Source: a virus. Taken from it: 32,641 nucleotides of DNA. A program made the position numbers and the translations under genes. A model generated the notes under the pieces. The model searched no databases and was not told where the DNA came from. It worked only from the letters and a program-made list of their open reading frames with translations. The stretch spans positions 1 to 32,641 of IMG/VR virus record IMGVR_UViG_3300028388_003028; one strand, written 5' to 3'. This document shows, one piece after another, positions 12,512-20,173 of this stretch. Numbering within the stretch: position 1 is the first letter of the stretch; each line of letters opens with the position of its first letter.

Positions 12512-12699
12512 TCGGTGAACGCGGAAGTGGCCGCCCGAGGTCCACAACTGCTTACGGCTACGCCGTCGAATCACGCACCGGCGACCTGTTCCAGCCGTGG
12601 CGAGAGGTCAGCCGGTGGAAGACCTGGGACGACGCCTACGCGGACCTGATGGAGCGTAGGGACAACGGCCATACTGTGAGGGTAGTGGAGCATGGATAG
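12508..12699 (+). CDS. Hypothetical protein (63 aa)
   Basis: The start is GTG overlapping the previous TGA (GTGA). The product reads like a small alpha/beta unit (TTAYGYAVESRTGDLFQPWR, then WKTWDDAYADLMERRDNGHT). I do not recognise it. Coupled to both neighbours. Confidence 0.5.
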   Translation: MIGERGSGRPRSTTAYGYAVESRTGDLFQPWREVSRWKTWDDAYADLMERRDNGHTVRVVEHG

Positions 12700-12784
12700 C
12701 ACCGTGGCTTGGATATTCGGACTGCTGACGGTTCTCGTCCTGGTATTCCTTTTGGGGCACTTCGCTGACGAAAGGAATCATTGA
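12692..12784 (+). CDS. Micro membrane protein (30 aa)
   Basis: The ATG overlaps the end of the previous gene and lies shortly after GGAG. The product MDSTVAWIFGLLTVLVLVFL followed by LGHFADERNH is one membrane helix with a polar end, 30 residues in all. It ends at TGA 12782-12784. A short hydrophobic ORF placed tightly after another gene and before a strongly signalled start is plausible, but its size limits confidence. Confidence 0.45.
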   Translation: MDSTVAWIFGLLTVLVLVFLLGHFADERNH

Positions 12785-12827
12785 ATGGACGAGGCGAATC
12801 GTGAAAAGCGACCGCTCAATGAGTAAC

Positions 12828-12836
12828 CATGGAGGG
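12828..12836 (+). promoter_or_regulatory. CATGGAGGG translation-initiation element (copy 2)
   Basis: Ends 6 bases before the ATG at 12843 and decides that start over the upstream GTG 12801 and ATG 12819, which lack an SD. Confidence 0.6.
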
Positions 12837-12842
12837 TTCGGG

Positions 12843-13082
12843 ATGCTGCGACATTGCCTAGATCAAAAGGACTACGAGACGGTCAGAGCTGCCGTCCTGC
12901 GATACGAGCAGGCCGAGGGCATCGGACACGCAGACGTTGCCGTTATGTGCAAGCTCTCGCACCACAGCGTCAAGGACTTCATTCGCGGGAAGAGCAACAG
13001 TTGCCGCATTGTCGCCCACCTGGTCGCGTACCTCCCCCTCGAGCTGCGCTTCACACCGCCAGTAATTGATGTGGAGTCGTAA
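12843..13082 (+). CDS. Hypothetical HTH-like protein before terminase (79 aa)
   Basis: The start is set by CATGGAGGG six bases upstream. The product has a helical half (CLDQKDYETVRAAVLRYEQA) and a segment AMCKLSHHSVKDFIRGKSNS-like (VAVMCKLSHHSVKDFIRGKS) that has helix-turn-helix spacing, with 'LSHHSVKDF' as possible recognition helix, then HLVAYLPLELRF. This resembles small phage DNA-binding proteins and late-gene regulators. Position immediately ahead of the packaging genes fits a late regulator, but this is inferred. Confidence 0.5.
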   Translation: MLRHCLDQKDYETVRAAVLRYEQAEGIGHADVAVMCKLSHHSVKDFIRGKSNSCRIVAHLVAYLPLELRFTPPVIDVES

Positions 13083-13133
13083 ACAGAGGAACAATTCCAC
13101 TGCGGCCAGGCGTATGTTCCACTCCGGGCGGCA

Positions 13134-13147
13134 GTAATGGATTACTT
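13134..13147. other. AGTAAT-GG-ATTACT palindrome before terS (packaging-site candidate)
   Basis: The 76-base gap 13083-13158 between the early genes and terS holds two direct copies of TTCCACT (13096-13102 and 13128-13134 region) and a 6-bp perfect inverted repeat around GG. Cos and pac sites often lie just upstream of terS. No mature end can be seen in the sequence, so this is only a candidate; a late promoter is the alternative. Confidence 0.25.
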
Positions 13148-13158
13148 GCGCGTCAAGG

Positions 13159-13596
13159 ATGACGCACCGTCAATACGCTAGCAAGCTGTCGCCCAAACAG
13201 CTTATGGCAAAAGGGTTGACACCACAACAGCGATACTTCGCGGCCGAGGTGGCAACGGGCAAGTGTACCCTCGCCGAGGCCGCCATCCGCGCCGGTTACT
13301 CTCCGAGGACTGCCAACTCCCAAGGGTCACAGCTCCTAGATAATCCTAAGATTGCCGCGGAGGTCAATCGCATCCAGGCCAAGGCCGAGGTGCAAGCTGT
13401 TGGAAGTAAAGCAGAAGCGCTGAACGCCATCTGGCAGATCGCCGAGGATGCACGCGCGAACTCGGCCAGGCGCGATGCTCTCGCTGCCTACGAGCTATGG
13501 ATGAAGGCGCGCGGCGAGCTGGTCGAGAAGCGAGAGATCGAGCAGACCAGTACGGTCATCGAAATCGAGTGGCAACCGGCGGGTGGTCCGAACTGA
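13159..13596 (+). CDS. terS: Terminase small subunit (145 aa)
   Basis: The DNA-recognition half of the packaging motor. Residues about 18-60 carry the Terminase_2 pattern: LTPQQRYFAAEVATGKCTLA, then AAIRAGYSPRTANSQGSQLL, where EAAIRAGYSPRTANSQ is the helix-turn-helix. A central helix (VNRIQAKAEVQAVGSKAEAL) forms the oligomerisation stem, and the C-terminus (EIEWQPAGGPN) would touch the large subunit. The large subunit follows with a TGATG overlap. Length and layout are normal for the family. Confidence 0.85.
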   Translation: MTHRQYASKLSPKQLMAKGLTPQQRYFAAEVATGKCTLAEAAIRAGYSPRTANSQGSQLLDNPKIAAEVNRIQAKAEVQAVGSKAEALNAIWQIAEDARANSARRDALAAYELWMKARGELVEKREIEQTSTVIEIEWQPAGGPN

Positions 13597-14831
13597 TGAA
13601 TCTGCGTATGCCGCGCCTGCACCCGCTGCAGGACGAGATTCGCCTCCATCCTGCCCGCTTCAAGGTCGTGTCTTGCGGCCGCCGGTTTGGGAAGACGACG
13701 CTAGCCGTTGCGGTGATCTTCGCCTGCGCTGCCCAAGGTGGCGCGGCCTGGTGGGTCGGGCCTACCTCGCGCGAGGCCAAGATCGGATGGAGATACTTGC
13801 GCCAGATGGCGTCTCCCATTCCGGGAGTTACGGTCGCAGAGTCCGTCAAGGAGATCCATTTCCCCGGTGGCGGATGGCTAGCCGTCCTGTCGGCCGAGTC
13901 TGCTACGCTGCGTGGCGAGGGCCTGGACCTGGTCGTCATCGATGAGGCCTCGTTTCTGTACGACCTCGAGCGAGTTTGGAACTACGACCTGCGCGCCGCG
14001 CTGTCTGATCGGCAGGGCTCGGCCATGTTTATCAGCTCGCCCGATGGCCGTAATTACTTCTACAAGCTCTACCAGCTAGGCCAGGACGACGAGCATCCCG
14101 ACTGGGCGTCATGGCAGGCAACCAGTTACGACAATCCGTACCTGGACAAAGACGAGATCGACGCGGCGAGGGAGTTGCTTCCCGATTGGGTATTCCGCCA
14201 GGAATACCTGGCGGAGTTTATTTCGTTTGCCGGAAAGGTCTACAAGACCTTTACGCCAGAGTGCGATGCCGTCTTTACCTGGGCGGACGCTAGCCATTAC
14301 GGCGAAGCGTGGGGCGGCATCGACTTTGGCTTCAAAAATCCGACGGTGGCGTGCGTTGGCGCGCTAGATCGCGACGACCGGCTAGACGTAGTGGACGGCG
14401 TCTACGAGTCCGGGCTTACGACCAGCGATTTGATCCCGATCCTACGCGGCCTACAGGACCGCTGGCGGGTGGTCCGCTGGTTCGCTGACCCTGCCGAGCC
14501 CAAGACTATCCGCGAACTGTGCAACGCTGGGCTGCCGGTCGTCGCTGCGCCACGGATCAAGGGCGACCTCGATCGTAGCTATATCCGCTACGGCATCATG
14601 AAGGTAGAGACACGACTGATCAACGGAAGGTTGCGTGTCGCCGCAGATCAGGTGCCAGCAGACTTCATCCTCGAGCTCGACTCGTACCGCTATCCTGACG
14701 CCAAGGCCGGCACCGAGCCTAAAGAGGTGCCGCTGAAGGTAGACGACCATTTCCCCGACGCGCTGAGGTATATGGTGGTCGGGCTCGATGACATGCGCGG
14801 ACGGCAACCCAAAATAATGGTGGCCTCATGA
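13596..14831 (+). CDS. terL: Terminase large subunit (411 aa)
   Basis: The start is the ATG at 13596 overlapping the terS stop; upstream extension in the frame lies over terS and is not used. The ATPase half has Walker A CGRRFGKTT (residues 27-35), Walker B LDLVVIDEAS (110-119 with catalytic E117) and a coupling motif near ISSPDG (147-151). The nuclease half has the RNase H-like acidic triad: D243 in GIDFGFKNP, D298 in FADPAEP and D384/D388 in DDHFPDALRY. It pumps DNA into the prohead and cuts concatemers. All key residues are present. It is followed by the portal with a 4-base overlap. Confidence 0.95.
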   Translation: MNLRMPRLHPLQDEIRLHPARFKVVSCGRRFGKTTLAVAVIFACAAQGGAAWWVGPTSREAKIGWRYLRQMASPIPGVTVAESVKEIHFPGGGWLAVLSAESATLRGEGLDLVVIDEASFLYDLERVWNYDLRAALSDRQGSAMFISSPDGRNYFYKLYQLGQDDEHPDWASWQATSYDNPYLDKDEIDAARELLPDWVFRQEYLAEFISFAGKVYKTFTPECDAVFTWADASHYGEAWGGIDFGFKNPTVACVGALDRDDRLDVVDGVYESGLTTSDLIPILRGLQDRWRVVRWFADPAEPKTIRELCNAGLPVVAAPRIKGDLDRSYIRYGIMKVETRLINGRLRVAADQVPADFILELDSYRYPDAKAGTEPKEVPLKVDDHFPDALRYMVVGLDDMRGRQPKIMVAS

Positions 14832-16909
14832 CACTGGTCAGCAGAATCCGCGATGCAGGCAAGGTGCTGTTCGGCCGCAAAAAGTCGTATGGCATCAATC
14901 AGGCATGGCTGTCTGGACAGTTCAAGGGCGACGTTGGCGCGAGGCTCGGTAGCGACCCGCTGACAAACGCATACGAATCATGCGCTACGGCCTATGCGTG
15001 CATTGACCGTATCTCAAAAGACGTTGCTGGCGTGCCGCTGTTATTCCTTAGCGATCCGGGGGACTATCAGAGCAAAGTCGCCGACTCCGATCCTGTCCGG
15101 CAGGTTTTCATGCGCCCCATGAAGGGGCTTACGACCCGCAGGATGATCGGCTGGTCGGTCATGATGCGCCAACTGCGGGGCGAAATGATCTGGCACGTCG
15201 ACTTAGCCGGCCGTCGGCCGCGCTCGATAATGCCGCTGAACGACCCGCGCGACTGGGTCGAGCTGGTCAATGACAAGGGCGTTTACCGATGGACCAGGAA
15301 GCTCGGCGAGGGCCGGGTGGAAACATACGACGCAGATGAAATCATCTGGTCTGGTCAGGACAATCCGAGCAACCCGTATCGAGGTGTTTCGCCGCTACGG
15401 GCCGCCGCGAGGTCGCTGGATATTGACGTCTATGGACGCACGCTGATTGCCGACATGATCCGGCGAGGCGGCGAGCGCGGTCTGGTCCTCTCTACTGACA
15501 TCAGCCTCCAGGACGAGCAGTACGACCAGCTACTTCAGAATCTCGCGCGTCGTCGGCCTGGTAGCGGCAAGGCTACAAACGACATGATTTTTGATAACGG
15601 CCTGAAGCTGGAGAACCCGGACCTGACCAAGGAAGACATTGATACCCTCGCCTGGCTGAATAACGCGAAAGACGATATCTGCGCGGTCTACGGGATGGCT
15701 CCGGTGATGATCGGAGACGATGACGCTGCTCAATACAAGTCGGCTCCCGAGGCCGTCAAGATGTATTGGCAGCAGACGATCACGCCGCTAATCCGGTCGC
15801 TCGAGGACGCATGGGACCGCTATTTTGTGACGGACAACGGCCATCGATGCTATGTCCGGTTTGATCTGTCACAGGTCCAGGCGCTTCAGGAAGACGAGCA
15901 AGAAAAGATCTCCGTTGCTCGCGTGGCCTACGATATGGGTGCTAGCTTCGGTGCCGTCAATGAACGGTATTCGCTAGGATTCAGCGATGAGGCAGTGTCC
16001 GAGGCCGACGCTCTCGGCTACCTGAGGGTGCCAACTGCGGCCGCTGAAGACGGCCAGACAGAGCCTGCCAAGTCGATACACAAGCATCGCGGCCTGAGCA
16101 ACGAAATCATCCGCAAGCGTGCAGCCGACCCAGTATTCAGATTCGCGCGTGAACGTAGGCGGGCGAACATCGAGCGTTCTACGTGGAACAGCTACAAGAG
16201 ATTAGCCGGAGAGTACAGGGAATTCACGGTGGCGATCGCCAGGGACGTCCTGGGTGAGTACGGGATCACAGAGCGAGCGGCCAACGAGATCGCGCGCGCG
16301 CTGTACGAGAAGCAATCACAGTTTGCCGACGACCTGGTCAAGGCTACCGAGCCTGGCCACCTCGAGGCGCTGAAGATCGGCCGTGCCTCGATCCAAGAGA
16401 TCGTCGACGGCAAGGCCATGCCTTGGCACGACCGCGTCAAACTGCTGTCCGGCATCACCGACGCAGACGCCGTCATGTCGAGGCGCGGCTCATATATCCG
16501 CGAGAACATCGCGACCGCACTTATCGACCAGGTGAACGATGCCGTGCGTGACCTGGTCGCGACTGCCGGCGAATCAGGCGAGTCGGTCGGCTGGGTTACA
16601 TCGCGTCTCGGCGACGTATGGGCTGGCTGGTCTCGAGGCCACGCCGCGACCATCGCTCGGACAGAGATCGGCACGATGTACAACATGGGTCGCGTCGACG
16701 AGATGTATCAGCAGGGATTCGATCATCACGAATGGCTCGCGTCCATCGACGAGGCGACGCGAGAGAGCCATATAAGCGCCAACGAAGAGGTCCGGCGCGT
16801 TGGCTATGAGCGGTTCAGCAACGGCCTGTTGTACCCGCAAGACCCAAACGGCCCGGCCGACGAGGTCATCAATTGCCGCTGCGAGACAATCCCGGTCGTG
16901 AAGGACTGA
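14828..16909 (+). CDS. Portal protein fused to MuF-like head morphogenesis domain (693 aa)
   Basis: The ATG overlaps the terL stop. Residues about 1-400 are an HK97/SPP1-type portal: 'YACIDRISKDVAGVPLLFLS', the 'DPRDWVELV' wing, and 'YGMAPVMIGDDDAAQYKSAP', which lie in the clip and stem region. Residues about 430-693 are a MuF/gp7-like minor head domain: an ARTEIGTMYNMGRVDEMYQQ helix, then a WLASIDEATRESH core, an F..GL.YPQDP stretch and a final INCRCETIP motif. Portals form the dodecameric DNA gate, and MuF-like proteins ride in the prohead and are often ejected. In most phages these are two genes; here they are one reading frame with no internal stop. Confidence 0.9.
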   Translation: MTLVSRIRDAGKVLFGRKKSYGINQAWLSGQFKGDVGARLGSDPLTNAYESCATAYACIDRISKDVAGVPLLFLSDPGDYQSKVADSDPVRQVFMRPMKGLTTRRMIGWSVMMRQLRGEMIWHVDLAGRRPRSIMPLNDPRDWVELVNDKGVYRWTRKLGEGRVETYDADEIIWSGQDNPSNPYRGVSPLRAAARSLDIDVYGRTLIADMIRRGGERGLVLSTDISLQDEQYDQLLQNLARRRPGSGKATNDMIFDNGLKLENPDLTKEDIDTLAWLNNAKDDICAVYGMAPVMIGDDDAAQYKSAPEAVKMYWQQTITPLIRSLEDAWDRYFVTDNGHRCYVRFDLSQVQALQEDEQEKISVARVAYDMGASFGAVNERYSLGFSDEAVSEADALGYLRVPTAAAEDGQTEPAKSIHKHRGLSNEIIRKRAADPVFRFARERRRANIERSTWNSYKRLAGEYREFTVAIARDVLGEYGITERAANEIARALYEKQSQFADDLVKATEPGHLEALKIGRASIQEIVDGKAMPWHDRVKLLSGITDADAVMSRRGSYIRENIATALIDQVNDAVRDLVATAGESGESVGWVTSRLGDVWAGWSRGHAATIARTEIGTMYNMGRVDEMYQQGFDHHEWLASIDEATRESHISANEEVRRVGYERFSNGLLYPQDPNGPADEVINCRCETIPVVKD

Positions 16910-16914
16910 ACACC

Positions 16915-17553
16915 ATGGAAATCCAGCGCAAAGTATTCACTGGCGAATTGGTCAAGTCGGATGCGGACAAGCCCATTGTCGCGATCGTGTCTACCGAGCA
17001 GGTTGATCTGGCAGGAGACGTCATCGTTCAGGGCGCAAACGAGGCTGGCATGGGATGGGTGCTAGACGACTTCAACCGGCGCGGCCGCATTTACTGGATG
17101 CACGATCCGATGCGCCCGAACCTAGCCAAGGCACGGGCCAGAGTTGAGAACGGACGCTTGTTGCTCGACGTGGAGTTCGATAAAAAAGACCAATTCGCTT
17201 CCGAAATCGAGCGCAAGTATCGCGATGGTTTCCTGACCGAGTGGTCGGTCGGTTTCCGCCCTGTGAAGTACACCGAGAACGACCACGGCGGGTATACGTT
17301 CTTCGAGCAAGTCCTCGACGAAGTCAGCGCTGTAAATCAGGGCATGAATCCTGGCACTGCGACGGTGGCGAAGGCCTACGGTGACTGGGCCGATCGCGCC
17401 GCCGAGGTCAAGGCGATCCTCGACGGATACGAGCAGCGGCTTCGAGAGGTCGAGGGAGCCATCATGCGCGCCAGCCGGACTGGCGACGAGGCTCATATGC
17501 GCGCAGCGCATGAGGCATACATGGAACTGAAGCGAGCCAGGGCGGCCGTCTAG
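16915..17553 (+). CDS. HK97-type prohead protease with C-terminal coiled coil (212 aa)
   Basis: The ATG follows AAGGA at 16901-16905 with a 9-base gap; the frame extends upstream without an SD. The catalytic residues of the S78 protease family are visible: H63 in YWMHDP, S111 in EWSVGF and E136 in VLDEVSAVNQGMNP. The protein cuts the scaffolding domain from the capsid protein during maturation. The last 50 residues are helical (AAEVKAILDGYEQRLREVEG), which may match the coiled coil in the capsid protein's N-terminus and direct it inside the prohead. Normal for the family, slightly long. Confidence 0.9.
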   Translation: MEIQRKVFTGELVKSDADKPIVAIVSTEQVDLAGDVIVQGANEAGMGWVLDDFNRRGRIYWMHDPMRPNLAKARARVENGRLLLDVEFDKKDQFASEIERKYRDGFLTEWSVGFRPVKYTENDHGGYTFFEQVLDEVSAVNQGMNPGTATVAKAYGDWADRAAEVKAILDGYEQRLREVEGAIMRASRTGDEAHMRAAHEAYMELKRARAAV

Positions 17554-17602
17554 GTACGCATCGGTGAGCTGATGGAAGTACAGGAAACAAGCAGCTACTA
17601 GC

Positions 17603-17611
17603 CATGGAGGG
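17603..17611 (+). promoter_or_regulatory. CATGGAGGG translation-initiation element (copy 3) before the capsid gene
   Basis: Ends 8 bases before the ATG of the major capsid gene at 17620. The ATG inside the element opens only M-E-G-stop. A nine-codon mini-ORF (17571-17600) lies just upstream and ends two bases before the element. Confidence 0.6.
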
Positions 17612-17619
17612 CTAATACT

Positions 17620-18807
17620 ATGGAAGATTTCAAGATGAGCGATCTTGCCAACGAGGTGAAGGCCGTCGCCGGCGACTTGGGCGAGGTCAAAGCGACGTTG
17701 AGCGACTACAGCGAGGCTAAGGCCGAGCTCGAGAAGCTTCGCAGCGAGCACGGAGAGGTCAAGGCCGACCTGACCGCCGCCCTCGACCAACTTGCGAACC
17801 ACAAGGCCAGCCTCCGCGACCTGTACGGAAAGAGCGGCGCTGACGACTGGCGTCTCGAGTTTTCAAACTTCGTCAAGGCGGTCTACCACGTGCAGAAGGG
17901 CCTGCGTGTGCCGACCTGGCTCCAGAAGGCGGCGGACGACTACGCGGTCGACGTGGATGCGTCCGGCGGTTACCTGGTCCCGACCCTGGTCGGCGACGCG
18001 GTGACCAAGCTGACCCTGCGTCACGGTCAGATCTGGCCGAACGTCAACAAGGTCACCGTGCCTGACGGCGTCAACATCAAGTATCCGTGGGAGAGTACCC
18101 TGGCGTCGGTGGGCTTTGAGACCACGCAAGGCACCGCCGGCGACGAGATCGACCCGGCGATCGTCTGGGGCAACGACACGCTGCGCTCGGCGTGGCTGGC
18201 CGGTTATGCCAAGGTCGCCAACGAGGCGATGACCGCGCCTGGTATCTCCATCCCCGACAACATTGCCATGCAGTTGATGGGTCAGCTCGTCCGCAAGATC
18301 GAGCAGGGCATCATCGTTGGCGATGACTCGGCCAGTGCCTATCCGCACGACGGCATCCTGAATGCCACCGGCGTCAACAGCCAGAGCGCTCTGGCCACGG
18401 CGACCTTGGCCAACGCGGCTACGTTCGTCGGCGAGTGTCTGGCTGACCATGAGGGCAGCGGCGACACGGCCGAGAACTTCATCATCACCACCGACGCGGT
18501 CGCGTTCCAGATGAAGAGCGCGGCGCAGGCAGAGTACACGTGGGGTAACCCTGAAACCGGCACGCCAGGCAACCTGTTCGGCTACCGTTTCATCACCTCG
18601 CCGTTCTGCATTTCGACCACTAACCGCATGATCATGTCGCCGCTCGGCAAGATCACCGTCGGCTGGTCTGGCAACTTCCGTATCTCGTTCAACGAGTCGC
18701 TAGGCTGGACCGCGAACGAGACGTGGCTGATGGCCTCGACTCATGCTGACTGGGGTCTGGGTAACACGGACATGCACCACATGGCCGTCGTTACGGCTCT
18801 ATCGTAG
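17620..18807 (+). CDS. Major capsid protein, HK97 fold, with scaffolding delta domain (395 aa)
   Basis: The ATG follows CATGGAGGG by 8 bases. Residues about 1-75 are a charged coiled coil (LSDYSEAKAELEKLRSEHGE), the N-terminal delta domain that acts as internal scaffold and is removed by the protease. Residues about 100-395 carry the HK97 capsid features: 'DVDASGGYLVPTLVGDAVTK', a 'SAWLAGYAKVANEAM' spine, 'GILNATGVNS' and 'NETWLMASTHADWGLGN' near the end. A very stable hairpin follows the stop, which may stabilise or end the capsid message. Length is normal for a protein with delta domain. Confidence 0.9.
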   Translation: MEDFKMSDLANEVKAVAGDLGEVKATLSDYSEAKAELEKLRSEHGEVKADLTAALDQLANHKASLRDLYGKSGADDWRLEFSNFVKAVYHVQKGLRVPTWLQKAADDYAVDVDASGGYLVPTLVGDAVTKLTLRHGQIWPNVNKVTVPDGVNIKYPWESTLASVGFETTQGTAGDEIDPAIVWGNDTLRSAWLAGYAKVANEAMTAPGISIPDNIAMQLMGQLVRKIEQGIIVGDDSASAYPHDGILNATGVNSQSALATATLANAATFVGECLADHEGSGDTAENFIITTDAVAFQMKSAAQAEYTWGNPETGTPGNLFGYRFITSPFCISTTNRMIMSPLGKITVGWSGNFRISFNESLGWTANETWLMASTHADWGLGNTDMHHMAVVTALS

Positions 18808-18819
18808 CGTCCGTCAACG

Positions 18820-18845
18820 GGTGGGCGGGCTACGGCTCGCCCACC
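18820..18845 (+). terminator. Stable hairpin after the capsid gene (no U tract)
   Basis: GGTGGGCGGGC (18820-18830) pairs with GCTCGCCCACC (18835-18845) through one G-U pair around a TACG tetraloop closed by C-G, the UNCG type. The 11-bp GC-rich stem starts 13 bases after the capsid stop. The sequence after it (ATACGAGG) has no U run, so a full rho-independent terminator is unlikely. An mRNA-stability element or partial attenuator is more likely. Confidence 0.6.
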
Positions 18846-18858
18846 ATACGAGGTAGAT

Positions 18859-19086
18859 ATGCAGTACAAGACCATCTGTTCCTGCTGGTTCAAGCTCAAG
18901 AGTGGCCGGACGGTTACCACCATTGGCGTCGTGCTCGAGGCTAGTGAGCTTTCGCCGGATGAGGTCGATCACCTGACCAAGGCCGGAGTCATCGCGCCGG
19001 TCGAGGCTGATCCGCAGAAGACGACCAAGGAGATTCGCAAAGCTCCCGTCCGCAAGGTTCGCGGCCGTCAAGCGAAGGACGGCTAG
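18859..19086 (+). CDS. Small head-associated hypothetical protein (75 aa)
   Basis: The ATG follows ACGAGGTAGAT, with GAGG six to seven bases upstream. The first half is beta-like (ICSCWFKLKSGRTVTTIGVV), and the last third is very basic (RKAPVRKVRGRQAKDG). Short genes of this size, between capsid and connectors, are common in HK97-like phages and often encode decoration or head-completion proteins. I cannot name a family. It is read with the next gene after three bases. Confidence 0.55.
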   Translation: MQYKTICSCWFKLKSGRTVTTIGVVLEASELSPDEVDHLTKAGVIAPVEADPQKTTKEIRKAPVRKVRGRQAKDG

Positions 19087-19088
19087 AC

Positions 19089-19274
19089 GTGACGCAGCTC
19101 GGGCACATCAGCGGGGAGGAAATCGACGTGATCGCAAGCTGGCTTGGTGTCGACTTCGACAACGTCGAGGACTGCTGTATCGCGGCATACCTGGTCCCGC
19201 TGCATGAGCTGGATGTCGACGTCGACGACTGCGGCTACGTCGTTTTCGCGCGGGAGGTGCGCTGTGGCCGTTAG
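19089..19274 (+). CDS. Small acidic hypothetical protein (61 aa)
   Basis: The start is GTG two bases after the previous stop. The product is acidic with three aspartate-rich turns (IDVIASWLGVDFDNVEDCCI, ELDVDVDDCGYVVFAREVRC). It overlaps the connector gene by 11 bases, whose SD GGGAGG lies inside this gene. No family is recognised. A small head protein is the natural guess. Confidence 0.5.
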   Translation: MTQLGHISGEEIDVIASWLGVDFDNVEDCCIAAYLVPLHELDVDVDDCGYVVFAREVRCGR

Positions 19275-19842
19275 CCTGGCAAGCGATCCGATCATGGCAA
19301 TCCAAGACGCCGCCGACGTCCTGACAAACCTAACTGACGAGGATAAGCTGGCGTGGTACATCAACGCCGCGTCGGCTAGGTTCCTCTCGTTCACAGGCCG
19401 GTCGCGGATCACTAGCGGCTCTGTCACGCAGTATGACAAGCTCCCGCCGATCCAGGCACCCGTGATCTGGCTTCGCGCAGCGCCCGTCACCAGCATTACC
19501 TCCGTCAAAGTCTACTGCGAGGGCGTCGAGGAAGAGACGCTGACGTCTAGCGACTATTGGCACAACTCTGAGTCTGGCCGCCTGACGCTGTCCAGCTACG
19601 CGACGTCAGGCACGGAGTGGGCTTACCAGCTCGTCACTGAGTATACCGGCGGCTGGGCCGCTAGCGCGATCCCTGCCGACGTCAAGTCCGGTGCTGCCGA
19701 GTTGATCCGCGTGATGCGTGAGCGCGCCGAGGGCCGCGCAGGTGTCCAGTCCGTGAGTTTCGAGGGCATGAGTACGAGTTACGAGACCGGCAGCCTGCCA
19801 GAGTCGGTGCAGGGCGCTTGGCAGCCGTATAGGATTTACTGA
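19264..19842 (+). CDS. Head-tail connector (gp6-like adaptor) (192 aa)
   Basis: The start is GTG at 19264 with GGGAGG (19252-19257) six bases upstream; the frame is open further upstream but reads as shadow of the previous gene. The N-terminus is helical (ASDPIMAIQDAADVLTNLTD, then LAWYINAASARFLSFTGR), as in gp6/gp15-type adaptors that ring the portal. The middle is beta-rich (PVIWLRAAPVTSITSVKVYC). The C-terminus has a helix (VKSGAAELIRVMRERAEGRA) then a loop. Position right after the capsid block fits the connector. The family call is by layout. Confidence 0.7.
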   Translation: MAVSLASDPIMAIQDAADVLTNLTDEDKLAWYINAASARFLSFTGRSRITSGSVTQYDKLPPIQAPVIWLRAAPVTSITSVKVYCEGVEEETLTSSDYWHNSESGRLTLSSYATSGTEWAYQLVTEYTGGWAASAIPADVKSGAAELIRVMRERAEGRAGVQSVSFEGMSTSYETGSLPESVQGAWQPYRIY

Positions 19843-19843
19843 T

Positions 19844-20173
19844 GAGCTTCTCCCGTTCATCCGCACGCGCACCGGTACGCTGAAAAAGTCGTATTCGAGG
19901 GAGATCCACTACCGCTCTCTTACTGCACGTTACGGGTCTAACCTGAAGCACGCCATGTGGATCGAGGAAGGGACCAGGCCGCACGAGATCAGGCCAGCAA
20001 AGGCCAAGGCTCTGTCCTTCATGGCCGGCGGCAAGCGGCGATACAGCGGCCTCGTGATGCACCCAGGCATCCGCGCCCGCAAGCATATGCCGCGTTTGCA
20101 GAAGATTTCCGCGCCGGCCGTCGAAAAGATCATGGCAGACGAGATAGTCAGGAGCGTGGCCGGTGGCAAATAG
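19844..20173 (+). pseudogene. HK97 gp10-like tail-joining protein with missing or shifted start (about 109 aa)
   Basis: The reading frame from 19844 encodes ELLPFIRTRTGTLKKSYSRE, then IEEGTRPHEIRPAKAKALSF and MHPGIRARKHMPRLQKISAP. This is the HK97 gp10 pattern, with the TG.L..S motif and the EEGT.PHEI....K.L.F motif. No ATG, GTG or TTG occurs in this frame between its upstream stop at 19769 and the internal ATG at 19955. The expected ATG (19842, in a TGATG junction with the connector) is in another frame and reaches a stop after 13 codons. One base appears missing just after that ATG, or translation uses a non-standard start or frameshift. The next gene overlaps its end by 11 bases. Confidence 0.6.

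Noticed and set aside
13497-13595. Upstream extension of the terminase large subunit
   Set aside because: It lies within terS in another frame; the TGATG junction at 13596 and the family start point to 13596.
17122-18450. Long minus-strand frames opposite protease and capsid genes
   Set aside because: They lie antisense to well-identified genes, lack SDs and reflect the GC-rich codon pattern.
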